DNA of 21,386 nt from an uncultured Micrococcales bacterium. Its GTDB lineage: Bacteria > Actinomycetota > Actinomycetes > S36-B12 > UBA10799. Below are positions 13,037-20,883 of the stretch, piece after piece. Each line of letters starts with the position of its first letter. Position 1 is the stretch's first letter. Position numbers and translations under genes: made by a program. The stretch lies in assembly GCA_937952095.1 (NCBI GenBank), contig CALFYG010000031.1, forward strand, positions 1-21,386, in the 5' to 3' direction. The notes beneath the pieces were generated by a model, which saw only the letters and a list, made by a program, of their open reading frames with translations, had not been told where the DNA came from and searched no databases.

Positions 13037-15523
13037 TCAGCGGCCCGTGCGTGTCACTGCCGCATACGTCGTCGTCCGCTCCACCGCCGGCCGGCCGGCC
13101 ATGGCCGCCATCTCATGCAACTGCTCTGCGGTGACCGAGGATCCGTGCGCCGAGCCCGCCATACGGCTGATGGTCTCCTCCATCAGCGTGCCCCCGAGAT
13201 CGTTCGCCCCCGCCCGCAGCAATTGCGCCGCACCGGCCGGTCCCAACTTGACCCAGGACACCTGAATGTTGGAGATCGCACCGTCGAGCAGCAGTCTGGC
13301 CATGGCGGTCACCAGGATGTCCTCGCGAACGGTGGAGCCGGGCCTGGCCTTGCCAGCCAGGTAGAGCGGGGCGTTGTGGTGCACGAAGGGCAACCCGACG
13401 AACTCGGTGAACCCCCCGCTGCGCCGCTGCACCTCACGCAAGGTCCGCAAGTGCCGGATCCAGTGCAACGGGGTGTCCACGTGGCCGTACATCATCGTCG
13501 AACTCGAGGGCAGGCCGACATCGTGGGCCGTGGTGACGACCTCGATCCACTCGGAGGCCGGCAGCTTCCCCTTCGTCAGGACCCAGCGCACATCGTCGTC
13601 CAGGATCTCGGCGGCGGTACCCGGGATGGAGTCCACCCCAGCGTCGCGCAGGCGCTCCAGGAACTCCCGAAGACTCAGGTCACAGCGGGTCGCACCGTTG
13701 ACGATCTCCATGGGGCTGAAGGCGTGCAGGTGGATCTCGGGGACGGCCTGCTTGACGGTCCTGGCGAGGTCGAAGTAGGCGCTGCCCGGCAGTCGCGGAT
13801 GGATGCCGCCCTGCATGCAGATCTCGGTGGCCCCGGCGTCCCACGCCTCCTGCACCCGGCGAGCGATCTCCTCCGGTGACAGCGTGAACGCGTCGGCGTC
13901 GGACTCCCGCTGTGCGAAGGCGCAGAAGCGGCACCCCGTGTAGCAGACATTGGTGAAGTTGAGGTTGCGGTTCACGACGTAGGTGACCTCGTCGCCGACC
14001 CGGTCGCGGCGCAGTGCGTCCGCGACGGCGGCGACCTCAGCCACCTGGTCACCCGTGGCCGCGAACAACGCCATCGCGAGCCCTTCATGGTCCGGGTCCG
14101 CCAAGGCCGCAGGGGTTTCCCGGGCCAGCGCGAGCGCCTCGTCGAAGTCCCCGGGCACCACCACCTCTCCCCCGACCACCTCGAGCGCCTCCCAGGAGCC
14201 GAAGGCGGTGTCGAAGTCGCTTCTGCGCTCGCCGTCCCGGCCCCGGATGTCGATGGTCACGGCGAGGTCGGTGCGCCCGGCGCCCCCCGCCGCGAACGTG
14301 CCGTAATCGACTGCCTGCTGCCACCGCTGCCCGGACGGCACCGCACCACGACGCAGCAGCCCGCGCTCGTCGGCCAGTGCGGCGACGAAGGGGCGAAGAC
14401 GGGGGTCCAGCCAGGCGTCGCCGCGCGCCAGGAACTCGGGGTGGATCGTCAGTCTCGGGGCCAGGTCGAAGCCGGCCGCCTCGCTCACCTCGCGCAAGAC
14501 GTCGATGCTTGGCCAGGGCCGCTCCGGATTGACGTAATCCGCCGTGACCGGGCTGACGCCGCCCCAATCGTCGATGCCGGCGCGGATCAGCCGGTGCAAT
14601 TCGTCGGCATCGGTCAGATTCGGGGGCGCCTGGAGGTGGACCGACGATCCGAGCACGATCCGCGCGGTCGCCACGGCCGCGAGGTACTCCTCCGGCCCGC
14701 AGTCGACCACCCCGGCCATCGCGGTGCCCGGTTTGGCGCGGAAGTTCTGGATGATCACTTCCTGGATACCGTGGAACTGCCGCTCGACCGTGCGCAGCGC
14801 CAGCAGCGACTCCGCGCGCTCCTCGAGAGTCTCCCCGATACCGATGAGCAGGCCGGTGGTGAAGGGGACGCCGAGACGACCGGCGTCGGCCAGCACCCGG
14901 AGCCGCACCTGCGGGTCCTTATCGGGTGATCCGTGGTGCGGGGCCCCGGGGGTCTCGAACAACCGCCTGCTGGTGGTTTCGAGCATCATCCCCATACTCG
15001 GGGCGACCGGCCGTAACCGGCTCAGTTGCTCCCAGGACATCACTCCAGGGTTGGCGTGCGGGAGCATGCCGGTCTGCTCGAGGACGGCCACCGCGACCGC
15101 CCGCACGTAGTCGATCGTGGTGTCGTAGCCCCGGGCGTCCAGCCACGCACGTGCTGCCGGCCAACGGTCCTCCGGCGCATCCCCGAGTGTCAACAACGCC
15201 TCGGCACAACCGGCCTGTGCGCCGCGGGCCGCGATCGCCACGGCCTCGTCGATCTCCAGGTACGGCGCGTGACCTTCGCGGCGCAGGGACGCCGGGTCCG
15301 AAGCGAACGTGCAGTAGTGGCAGCGGTCGCGACACAGTCGGGTGACGGGGATGAACACCTTCGGCGAGTACGTGAGCGTCGAGGTGGCGCGATCCCTGAT
15401 CCCGGCTGCGACCGCACACAGGGCCTCGAGGTCCGCCCCCGTCGCGGACAGCAGTTGCGCCACCTCGGTCACGTCGAGGGAGACTGCACGTTCAGCACGC
15501 GCGAGAGCCCGACGTAGAGTCAC
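13037..15523 (-). CDS. fbiC: Bifunctional FO synthase (CofG-CofH fusion)
   Basis: FbiC makes FO (7,8-didemethyl-8-hydroxy-5-deazariboflavin), the chromophore of coenzyme F420, from tyrosine and 5-amino-6-ribitylaminouracil using two radical SAM reactions. The protein is about 828 residues, the usual fused length. The CofG half has the cluster motif CRDRCHYC (C64, C68, C71). The CofH half has CYTGCRFC (C527, C531, C534). Conserved QNFRAKPGTAM and HLQAPPNLTD segments occur in CofG, and EICMQGGIHP and HAFSPMEI in CofH. An in-frame TTG lies six bases before the GTG at 15523; I prefer the GTG because TAGGCT, six bases ahead, could be the -10 of a leaderless transcript and there is no ribosome site. 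It is divergent from fbiA. Confidence 0.97.
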   Translation of the reverse strand: MTLRRALARAERAVSLDVTEVAQLLSATGADLEALCAVAAGIRDRATSTLTYSPKVFIPVTRLCRDRCHYCTFASDPASLRREGHAPYLEIDEAVAIAARGAQAGCAEALLTLGDAPEDRWPAARAWLDARGYDTTIDYVRAVAVAVLEQTGMLPHANPGVMSWEQLSRLRPVAPSMGMMLETTSRRLFETPGAPHHGSPDKDPQVRLRVLADAGRLGVPFTTGLLIGIGETLEERAESLLALRTVERQFHGIQEVIIQNFRAKPGTAMAGVVDCGPEEYLAAVATARIVLGSSVHLQAPPNLTDADELHRLIRAGIDDWGGVSPVTADYVNPERPWPSIDVLREVSEAAGFDLAPRLTIHPEFLARGDAWLDPRLRPFVAALADERGLLRRGAVPSGQRWQQAVDYGTFAAGGAGRTDLAVTIDIRGRDGERRSDFDTAFGSWEALEVVGGEVVVPGDFDEALALARETPAALADPDHEGLAMALFAATGDQVAEVAAVADALRRDRVGDEVTYVVNRNLNFTNVCYTGCRFCAFAQRESDADAFTLSPEEIARRVQEAWDAGATEICMQGGIHPRLPGSAYFDLARTVKQAVPEIHLHAFSPMEIVNGATRCDLSLREFLERLRDAGVDSIPGTAAEILDDDVRWVLTKGKLPASEWIEVVTTAHDVGLPSSSTMMYGHVDTPLHWIRHLRTLREVQRRSGGFTEFVGLPFVHHNAPLYLAGKARPGSTVREDILVTAMARLLLDGAISNIQVSWVKLGPAGAAQLLRAGANDLGGTLMEETISRMAGSAHGSSVTAEQLHEMAAMAGRPAVERTTTYAAVTRTGR

Positions 15524-15566
15524 GTGCAAAGCCTAAGCCCCGGTGCGGCACAGGAGGGACGGTCGG
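15524..15566. promoter_or_regulatory. Divergent fbiC / fbiA promoter region
   Basis: Only 43 bases separate the fbiC and fbiA starts, so both promoters must be packed here or extend into coding sequence. For fbiC, TAGGCT (15530-15535, minus) lies six bases from the GTG. For fbiA, TAGAGT (15515-15520, plus) inside the fbiC 5' end is a TANNNT candidate, followed by a good AGGAGG ribosome site at 15552-15557. No clear -35 boxes are visible. Confidence 0.35.
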
Positions 15567-16508
15567 ATGCGGATCACGGTGCTGGCGGGCGGCGTGGGTG
15601 GCGCCCGGTTCCTGCAGGGCCTGCGGGCCGCCTTCCCGGATGATGAGATCACCGTGATCGGCAACACCGCGGATGACATCTGGCTGCACGGACTGAAGGT
15701 CTGCCCCGACCTGGACACCGTCATGTACACCCTCGGCGGCGGAATCGACCTCGAGCGCGGATGGGGTCGCAGTGACGAGACCTACGGGGTCCTCGACGAA
15801 CTTGGGGCGTACGGCTTCGATCCGCTGTGGTTCACGCTCGGGGACCGCGACATCGCCACCCACCTGGTGCGCACACAACTGCTCGCGGCCGGGTACCCGT
15901 TGCACGAGGTCACCGCAGCCCTGTGCGCGCGGTGGCAGCCGGGAGTGACGCTCCTGCCCATGACGAACGACCGTGTCGAGACCCACGTAGTGGTGGACAC
16001 CGAGGAGGGCCGGGCCGCCATTCACTTCCAGCAATGGTGGGTGAAGCACCGCGCTGCTCTGGCCGCCCATCAGTTCATGTTCGTGGGCATCGACGCCGCC
16101 ACCCCTGCTGCCGGCGTGCTGGACGCGATCTGGCAGGCGGACGTCCTTGTGCTGCCGCCGTCCAACCCGGTGGTGAGCATCGGCCCGATCCTGGCCGTCC
16201 CGGGCATCCGGGAGGCCGTCCTCGAAACCCCAGCCCCCGTCGTCGGAGTTTCCGGCATCGTGGGCGGGAGGCCTGTGAAGGGGATGGCGGACGCCTGCCT
16301 GGCGGCGATCGGGGTGCCCGCAGATTCGGCCTCCGTGGCCGCGCACTACGGATCCCGGGGCGAGGGCGGGATCCTCGACGGCTGGGTCTACGAGACCGGT
16401 GACCCCGCCCCCGAGGGGATCCGCGCGAGCCTGGCAACGTCGACGTTGATGACCGATGAGGCAGCAGCCGAGCGCCTGGCACAGGTCACCGTCGGGTTGG
16501 TGACCTGA
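15567..16508 (+). CDS. fbiA: 2-phospho-L-lactate transferase-type enzyme FbiA (CofD), F420 core assembly
   Basis: FbiA joins FO to the activated 3-carbon phosphate unit (enolpyruvyl-diphospho-guanosine in mycobacteria), giving dehydro-F420-0. The protein is 313 residues, the usual length. Family motifs are the N-terminal VLAGGVGGARFLQGL, then GNTADDIWLHGLKVCPDLD and TVMYTLGGGID, and later LPPSNPVVSIGPILAVPGI. The start is ATG at 15567 with AGGAGG at 15552-15557; a GTG at 15543 precedes the ribosome site and is rejected. Its TGA overlaps the fbiB ATG by one base (TGATG), so the two are translationally coupled. It is divergent from fbiC. FbiD, which activates the phosphate unit, is not in the window. 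Confidence 0.96.
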   Translation: MRITVLAGGVGGARFLQGLRAAFPDDEITVIGNTADDIWLHGLKVCPDLDTVMYTLGGGIDLERGWGRSDETYGVLDELGAYGFDPLWFTLGDRDIATHLVRTQLLAAGYPLHEVTAALCARWQPGVTLLPMTNDRVETHVVVDTEEGRAAIHFQQWWVKHRAALAAHQFMFVGIDAATPAAGVLDAIWQADVLVLPPSNPVVSIGPILAVPGIREAVLETPAPVVGVSGIVGGRPVKGMADACLAAIGVPADSASVAAHYGSRGEGGILDGWVYETGDPAPEGIRASLATSTLMTDEAAAERLAQVTVGLVT

Positions 16509-17794
16509 TGCAGGCGGTGGCGGTCCCCGGACTGCCGCAGTTCGACCAGAGCGTGGATCTGGCCAGCACACTGGCTGCGGCGGTCGTCCACGTGCAGTGG
16601 CCGGATGGCTCGCAGGGAATCGCGGACGGCGACATCCTCGTGGTGAGTTCGAAGATCGTGAGCAAGGTCGAAGGGCAGTGGGTGGACGACCGCGACGACG
16701 CGATCGCGGCCGACACGGTACGCACCGTCGCCGAACGCGGGGACCTGCGGATCGTCGAGAACCATCTGGGCATCGTGATGGCAGCGGCCGGCATCGACCG
16801 CTCCAACACGACCGTCCCACTTCGCCTGCCACGAGATCCCGATGCCAGCGCTGCGGCGCTGCGGGAAGCGATCGCCGAGCACACAGGTGCCGATGTCGGA
16901 GTCGTGATCACGGACACGGCAGGCCGTCCGTGGCGACTCGGCGTCACCGATTTCTGCATCGGTGCTGCAGGGGTGACGGTGATCGAGGACCTCCGGGGCA
17001 CGACTGACGACCTCGGCCAGCCACTGGAGATGACTCAGGTGGCCGTGGCGGACGAGATCGCCGCCGCGGCCGATCTGGTCAAGGGCAAGACCGGTGGCAC
17101 GCCCGTGGCTGTGGTGCGCGGGGTGCAGGCAGGCGGCGACAGCATGGCCCGCGACCTCGTTCGGCCCGTTGATGAGGACCTCTTCTCCCTCGGTACCGAT
17201 CTCGCACGCCAATCCGCGGTCACCGGCCGCCGGACCGTCCGCGCGTTCGCCGACCGCCCGGTCCCAGTAGCTGCGATCGAAAGGGCCGTGCGTGCGGCGT
17301 GTACCGCGCCGAGCCCGCATCACACGCGTCCATGGCGCTTCGTGCTGCTGCGGGAGAAGCGGGACGAGGTGCTCGGCGCCATGCGGGAGCAGTGGATCGC
17401 GGATCTGCGTGGCGACGGCTTCACCGAGGAGTCCATCGAGAAGCGCCTGCGCCGCGGGGACGTCCTGTGGCGGGCACCGGAGGTGGTGCTGGCCTTCAGC
17501 GACCTCGAGGGGGCGATGCACACCTACCCCGATGACCGGCGCAACGGCTTCGAGCGCGATCTCTTCCTGGTGGCCGGAGGAGCCGCGGTGGAGAACCTCC
17601 TGGTGAGCCTTTCGGCCTCCGGCTTGGGTTCGGCATGGATCTCGAGCACCGTGTTCTGCCCTCCGGTGGTCAGAGGTGTTCTCGATCTGCCCGACGGCTG
17701 GCAACCCCTCGGAGCGGTCGCCATCGGCTGGCCGGGCAGCGCCCCCGCCGACCGGCCGCCGGCCGATCACAGCGCCCACTGGTTCGTCCGCTAG
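16508..17794 (+). CDS. fbiB: Bifunctional F420:gamma-glutamyl ligase / dehydro-F420-0 reductase
   Basis: The protein is 428 residues in two domains. The CofE domain (about 1-235) adds glutamates to the F420 tail; its marks are ADGDILVVSSKIVSKVEGQW, VGVVITDTAGRPWRLG and DFCIGAAG. The C-terminal FMN-dependent nitroreductase-fold domain (about 240-415), with RTVRAFADRPVP, ACTAPSPHHTRPWRF and GLGSAWISST, reduces dehydro-F420-0 in actinobacteria. The fusion is typical of FbiB and absent from archaeal CofE. The ATG overlaps the fbiA stop by one base. The stop TAG at 17792-17794 lies within the same CTAG as the stop of the convergent patatin-like gene, so there is no room for a terminator between them. 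Confidence 0.96.
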   Translation: MQAVAVPGLPQFDQSVDLASTLAAAVVHVQWPDGSQGIADGDILVVSSKIVSKVEGQWVDDRDDAIAADTVRTVAERGDLRIVENHLGIVMAAAGIDRSNTTVPLRLPRDPDASAAALREAIAEHTGADVGVVITDTAGRPWRLGVTDFCIGAAGVTVIEDLRGTTDDLGQPLEMTQVAVADEIAAAADLVKGKTGGTPVAVVRGVQAGGDSMARDLVRPVDEDLFSLGTDLARQSAVTGRRTVRAFADRPVPVAAIERAVRAACTAPSPHHTRPWRFVLLREKRDEVLGAMREQWIADLRGDGFTEESIEKRLRRGDVLWRAPEVVLAFSDLEGAMHTYPDDRRNGFERDLFLVAGGAAVENLLVSLSASGLGSAWISSTVFCPPVVRGVLDLPDGWQPLGAVAIGWPGSAPADRPPADHSAHWFVR

Positions 17795-19017
17795 TAGTCG
17801 AGCCAGCCGTTCGCGATGGCCTGATCGGCGGCCGCGATGCCGACGTCGATCTGCGCTTGGAAGTAGTCCTTGTCGAAGAAGAGGTAGCTGAACAGCTCCA
17901 TGTGCCCGGGGCTGTTGCCCAGCGCGCGCAGGGCACGACTCAACGCGTAGGGCACAGAGTTGAACACGCTGCTCAGCGGATTGCCGGTCTTCTCACTGAC
18001 CACGTCCTCGGCCAGAGAGCGCAGTTCGCCCGGCTCCGGGCTCACCACGATGTACGGCGTCACGCCCATGAGGGTGCCGTCGGAGTGGCGCACCTGCGCC
18101 TCGGCGGCGATCGCCTGCGCGAGCATCAGGTTGCGGGTGCGCAGCAGCCGGATGTCCTCGGCGACCTCGTTGCCCATGGTGGCGTCGAGCAGCATCGCCG
18201 CGATGTCGGACAGCGGCGGCATCGGCTCGTCGGCGGGTGAGGGCGGCAGCGGCTCGCCGGGATCGTTCGGCATCGAGTCGATGACGACCACACGCTTGGC
18301 GCCGAGGGCGATGGCCGGCCGCAACGGAGCGTTGAGCCGGACCCCACCATCGCAGTACCAGCCGGCGACGTCCGCGGGATGGTCGATACGCACCGGCGGG
18401 AAGCCCATCGGGATGGCGGCGGAGGCCAGGACGTGCTCCGCGGTCAGCGGGCCCTCACATACGTCCACCGCGCGGGCTGGGTCACGGACCTTGTGCAGCG
18501 GCAGACCCGGGCCGTGCATGAACATCATGGTGCGTGGCCGGTCCCGGCCCTCTTGTCCACCACTGGCCCTCGGCATCCGGGTGGCCGTGACTCCGATGCC
18601 GTCGATATGCCCGTCCTCCACGTTGCGCGCGAGTTGCTCCATGTCGACCAGGCGGGCCGAGCGGGTGGCCAACGGGCTGGTGTCCAGCAACGCCGATGCC
18701 CCGTGCCCGATCCCGGCCATGGACAGCAGCAGTCGGGGGCCGTCGCCGGTGAGCATGGTGCGCAGTGGGTGGCGGTGGATGCCCTTGCTGTCCATCGCCC
18801 GCCAGGTGTGCAGCATCTGTTCGGCGGCGTCATCCGGGTCCAGGTGTGCCAGCGACCCCCACATCGCGGCGTTGATGGCTCCGACGCTGGTCCCGAGGAA
18901 CAGACTGGGCCGGTGACCCTCGGCCAACAGTGCCGGGATGATCCGGGTCAGTGCGCCTGCCTGGAACGCCCCCCGAGCCGCAGCCCCGGACATGATGATG
19001 GCGACATCGTCACTCAC
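17791..19017 (-). CDS. Patatin-like phospholipase family protein
   Basis: The protein is 408 residues. The catalytic dyad of patatin-type lipid acyl hydrolases is present: nucleophile elbow GTSVG with S44 and DGG with D223. The oxyanion segment near the N-terminus reads SGAAARGAFQAGAL. The remainder (about 240-408) includes a helical segment with LLRTRNLMLAQAI and an aromatic end (MELFSYLFFDKDYFQAQ), a layout common in actinobacterial patatin-like proteins. There is no signal peptide, so it is probably cytoplasmic or membrane-associated; the lipid substrate is unknown. The GTG at 19017 overlaps the manC stop in a GTGA. Its stop shares CTAG with fbiB. Coupling to manC suggests a role in mannolipid or envelope lipid turnover, but that is inference. 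Confidence 0.9.
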   Translation of the reverse strand: MSDDVAIIMSGAAARGAFQAGALTRIIPALLAEGHRPSLFLGTSVGAINAAMWGSLAHLDPDDAAEQMLHTWRAMDSKGIHRHPLRTMLTGDGPRLLLSMAGIGHGASALLDTSPLATRSARLVDMEQLARNVEDGHIDGIGVTATRMPRASGGQEGRDRPRTMMFMHGPGLPLHKVRDPARAVDVCEGPLTAEHVLASAAIPMGFPPVRIDHPADVAGWYCDGGVRLNAPLRPAIALGAKRVVVIDSMPNDPGEPLPPSPADEPMPPLSDIAAMLLDATMGNEVAEDIRLLRTRNLMLAQAIAAEAQVRHSDGTLMGVTPYIVVSPEPGELRSLAEDVVSEKTGNPLSSVFNSVPYALSRALRALGNSPGHMELFSYLFFDKDYFQAQIDVGIAAADQAIANGWLDY

Positions 19018-20087
19018 TGGTCTGAGGAGAACCTCACCGCGCAGTCGCCGAGTTCCACGCCCGGCCACACCCGCACACCTTCGAGCAGTTCGTTCCCGGC
19101 GCCGATCCTGGCGCCGTCACCGATCACAGCCGAACGGATCACACAGCCGGGCCCGATCACCGCACCGGCGCCGATGATGCTGTCCTCGACCACACTGTCG
19201 GCACCGATCTGCGCACTGTCGAACAGCACCGATCCCACCACCTGCGCCCCCGCCGACACGACCGCCTCGCGGCCCACCGCGGTGCCCGCTGTGCACGACC
19301 CTTCGACCTGGGCGCCGGCACCGATCAGCACCTGGCCCGGCGATCCGGGCAACGCCGGGGATGCGACACGTCCCAGCACGATGTCGGCACTGCCCCGCGC
19401 GAAGGCCAGGGGTGTCCCGAGGTCCAACCAGTAGCCGTCGTCGACGTGCCCCACGACGGTGCGGCCCGCAGCCAGGAGACCGGGGAACGTCTCACGCTCG
19501 ACACTGACCGGCCGGCCCGCCGGGATCTCGTCGATGACACTGCGGCGGAACACGTAGCAGCCCGCGTTGATCTGATCGGTGACGATCTCCTCCGGGGTCT
19601 GCGGCTTCTCCAAGAACGCTGTGACCCGTTCCCCCTCAGTCGGGACGAGCCCGAACGCCCGGGGATCCGCCACCCGCGTCAAGTACAGCGCGACGTCAGC
19701 GTCCGCCGCGCGCCACGCGTCGACCAGGCCGGCGATGTCGAGGCCGGTGAGGATGTCGCCGTTGAAGACGACCACCGGATCGTCGGGCCCACAGGTGAGG
19801 GCGTCGGCCGCATTGCGGATGGCACCCCCGGTACCGAGGGGTTCTGCCTCCACGCGGTAGTCCAGGGCCACGCCGAAGTCCGTCCCGTCGCCGAAGTAGT
19901 CGCTGAAGACCTCTGCGCGGTACGAGGTCCCCAGCGCCACCCTGGTGACACCCGCGGCGCGGGCGATCGCGATCTGATGCTCGGTGAACGGCACACCGGC
20001 CACCGGCAGCATCGGCTTGGGATGGTTGATCGTCAGGGGACGCAGGCGGGTACCTTTTCCCCCCACCAAGAGGATCGACTCCAGCAC
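19014..20087 (-). CDS. manC: Mannose-1-phosphate guanylyltransferase (GDP-mannose pyrophosphorylase)
   Basis: The protein is 357 residues. The N-terminal nucleotidyltransferase domain (1-235) has the signature LVGGKGTRLRPLT (7-19), the KPMLPVAG segment, LGTGGAI near 84-90 and the metal-binding aspartate D111 in VFNGDIL. YWLDLGTP closes the domain. A left-handed beta-helix of hexapeptide repeats follows (about 255-345: IGAGAQVEG, IGADSVVEDSIIGAGAVIG). This layout fits GDP-mannose pyrophosphorylases such as Rv3264c; a glucose- or glucosamine-1-phosphate enzyme is the main alternative. With ManA and ManB it completes the path to GDP-mannose. The start is GTG at 20087 with a weak GACGGG site. It is translationally coupled to the downstream patatin gene. 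Confidence 0.92.
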   Translation of the reverse strand: MLESILLVGGKGTRLRPLTINHPKPMLPVAGVPFTEHQIAIARAAGVTRVALGTSYRAEVFSDYFGDGTDFGVALDYRVEAEPLGTGGAIRNAADALTCGPDDPVVVFNGDILTGLDIAGLVDAWRAADADVALYLTRVADPRAFGLVPTEGERVTAFLEKPQTPEEIVTDQINAGCYVFRRSVIDEIPAGRPVSVERETFPGLLAAGRTVVGHVDDGYWLDLGTPLAFARGSADIVLGRVASPALPGSPGQVLIGAGAQVEGSCTAGTAVGREAVVSAGAQVVGSVLFDSAQIGADSVVEDSIIGAGAVIGPGCVIRSAVIGDGARIGAGNELLEGVRVWPGVELGDCAVRFSSDQ

Positions 20088-20114
20088 GCCCGTCAGTCTG
20101 CCACCCGGACTGCG

Positions 20115-20120
20115 TACGAT
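20115..20120 (+). promoter_or_regulatory. Candidate -10 box for a leaderless TIGR03089 transcript
   Basis: TACGAT (20115-20120) matches the TANNNT pattern and lies six bases before the GTG at 20127, which has no ribosome site. This is the geometry of leaderless actinobacterial genes. The manC/TIGR03089 divergent gap is only 39 bases and I see no clear -35 for either direction. Confidence 0.42.
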
Positions 20121-20126
20121 GCGCCC

Positions 20127-20765
20127 GTGACCACTCTGCGCGACGCCCGCGGTGACGCACTGCGACTACACGCCGGAACACCCCTGATCACCGACTGCAC
20201 GCAAGGCCGCGTGGAACTGTCGCACGCGACGTTCGACAACTGGGTGTCCAAGACCGTGAACTTCCTGCAGATGGAGGCCGACCTCGGACCTGGTGCCCGG
20301 GTGGCGCTGAACCTGCCGCTGCACTGGATGACGGCCGTGTGGTGGATCTCGGTGTGGGAGTCGGGCGCCGATGCCGCCTTCGAGTCCGCCGGTGCGGACC
20401 TTGTCGTCGGTCATGCCGGTCAGTGCGACGTGTTCGTGGTCGCAGACCCGTTGGGTATGGCGCCGGCCCCGGCGGAGGCCGCTGCCGAGTGGTTCTTCCC
20501 CGCAGATGTGCGGGGAATGCCCGACCAGCGGGTGTTGCCACCGGGGCCGCTCGGTGGACTGCCGGGGATGACGGCCGAACAGGTCCACGCCGCCGCCCGC
20601 GAGTACGCCGCATCGGTCGGGCTCACGCCCGGTGGCCGTCTCAACACGTCACTGCAGCCGGACGATCTCACTGGTGTCCTGGCCGCGATCGCCGCCCCGC
20701 TGGTCGCGGACGCTGCGGTGGTCTACGCCGGTGGGGAGGCCGAAGCAGCGACCGCGAACGCCTGA
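20127..20765 (+). CDS. TIGR03089 family protein
   Basis: The protein is 212 residues. It matches the actinobacterial TIGR03089 family, which resembles the N-terminal part of AMP-binding (acyl-CoA synthetase-like) enzymes but lacks the ATP-binding and C-terminal portions, so it is unlikely to be an active ligase. Recognisable segments are the start TTLRDARGDALRLH, then GTPLITDCTQGRVELSHATF and FDNWVSKTVNFLQMEADL, which corresponds to the start of an acyl-adenylating fold, and LPLHWMTAVWWISVWESGA. Function is unknown. The GTG at 20127 fits the family start; the frame is open much further upstream, across manC, but that is antisense. It is divergent from manC, a pairing seen in other actinobacteria. 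Confidence 0.85.
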   Translation: MTTLRDARGDALRLHAGTPLITDCTQGRVELSHATFDNWVSKTVNFLQMEADLGPGARVALNLPLHWMTAVWWISVWESGADAAFESAGADLVVGHAGQCDVFVVADPLGMAPAPAEAAAEWFFPADVRGMPDQRVLPPGPLGGLPGMTAEQVHAAAREYAASVGLTPGGRLNTSLQPDDLTGVLAAIAAPLVADAAVVYAGGEAEAATANA

Positions 20766-20808
20766 CTTGGGCCGCGTCGCCGTCCTGGCGTTGGGCCAAC
20801 GAACAGTT

Positions 20809-20867
20809 TTCGTGTGAAGAATCGGCCATTGACGGCCCAGATCTTCACACGAAGAAGGCCTGGGCCG
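20809..20867. terminator. Overlapping hairpins between the convergent TIGR03089 and right-end genes
   Basis: TTCGTGTGAAGA (20809-20820) and TCTTCACACGAA (20842-20853) are a perfect 12-bp inverted repeat, with a nested GGCC/GGCC pair (20824-20827, 20834-20837) around a 6-base loop. A second hairpin, CGGCCCAG (20833-20840) with CTGGGCCG (20860-20867), overlaps it and cannot form at the same time. The position between two convergent stop codons fits a bidirectional terminator, though neither side has a T run after the stem. Confidence 0.6.
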
Positions 20868-20883
20868 GCTGTGCGGCGTCGCC

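Noticed and set aside
12778..13134. Short open frames across the whiB2-fbiC gap on both strands
   Set aside because: Their repeated peptide segments come from the palindromic motif copies. None has a ribosome site, and several run into fbiC on the wrong strand.
19446..20126. Upstream extension of the TIGR03089 frame
   Set aside because: It is antisense to manC; the recognisable family sequence begins at the GTG at 20127.
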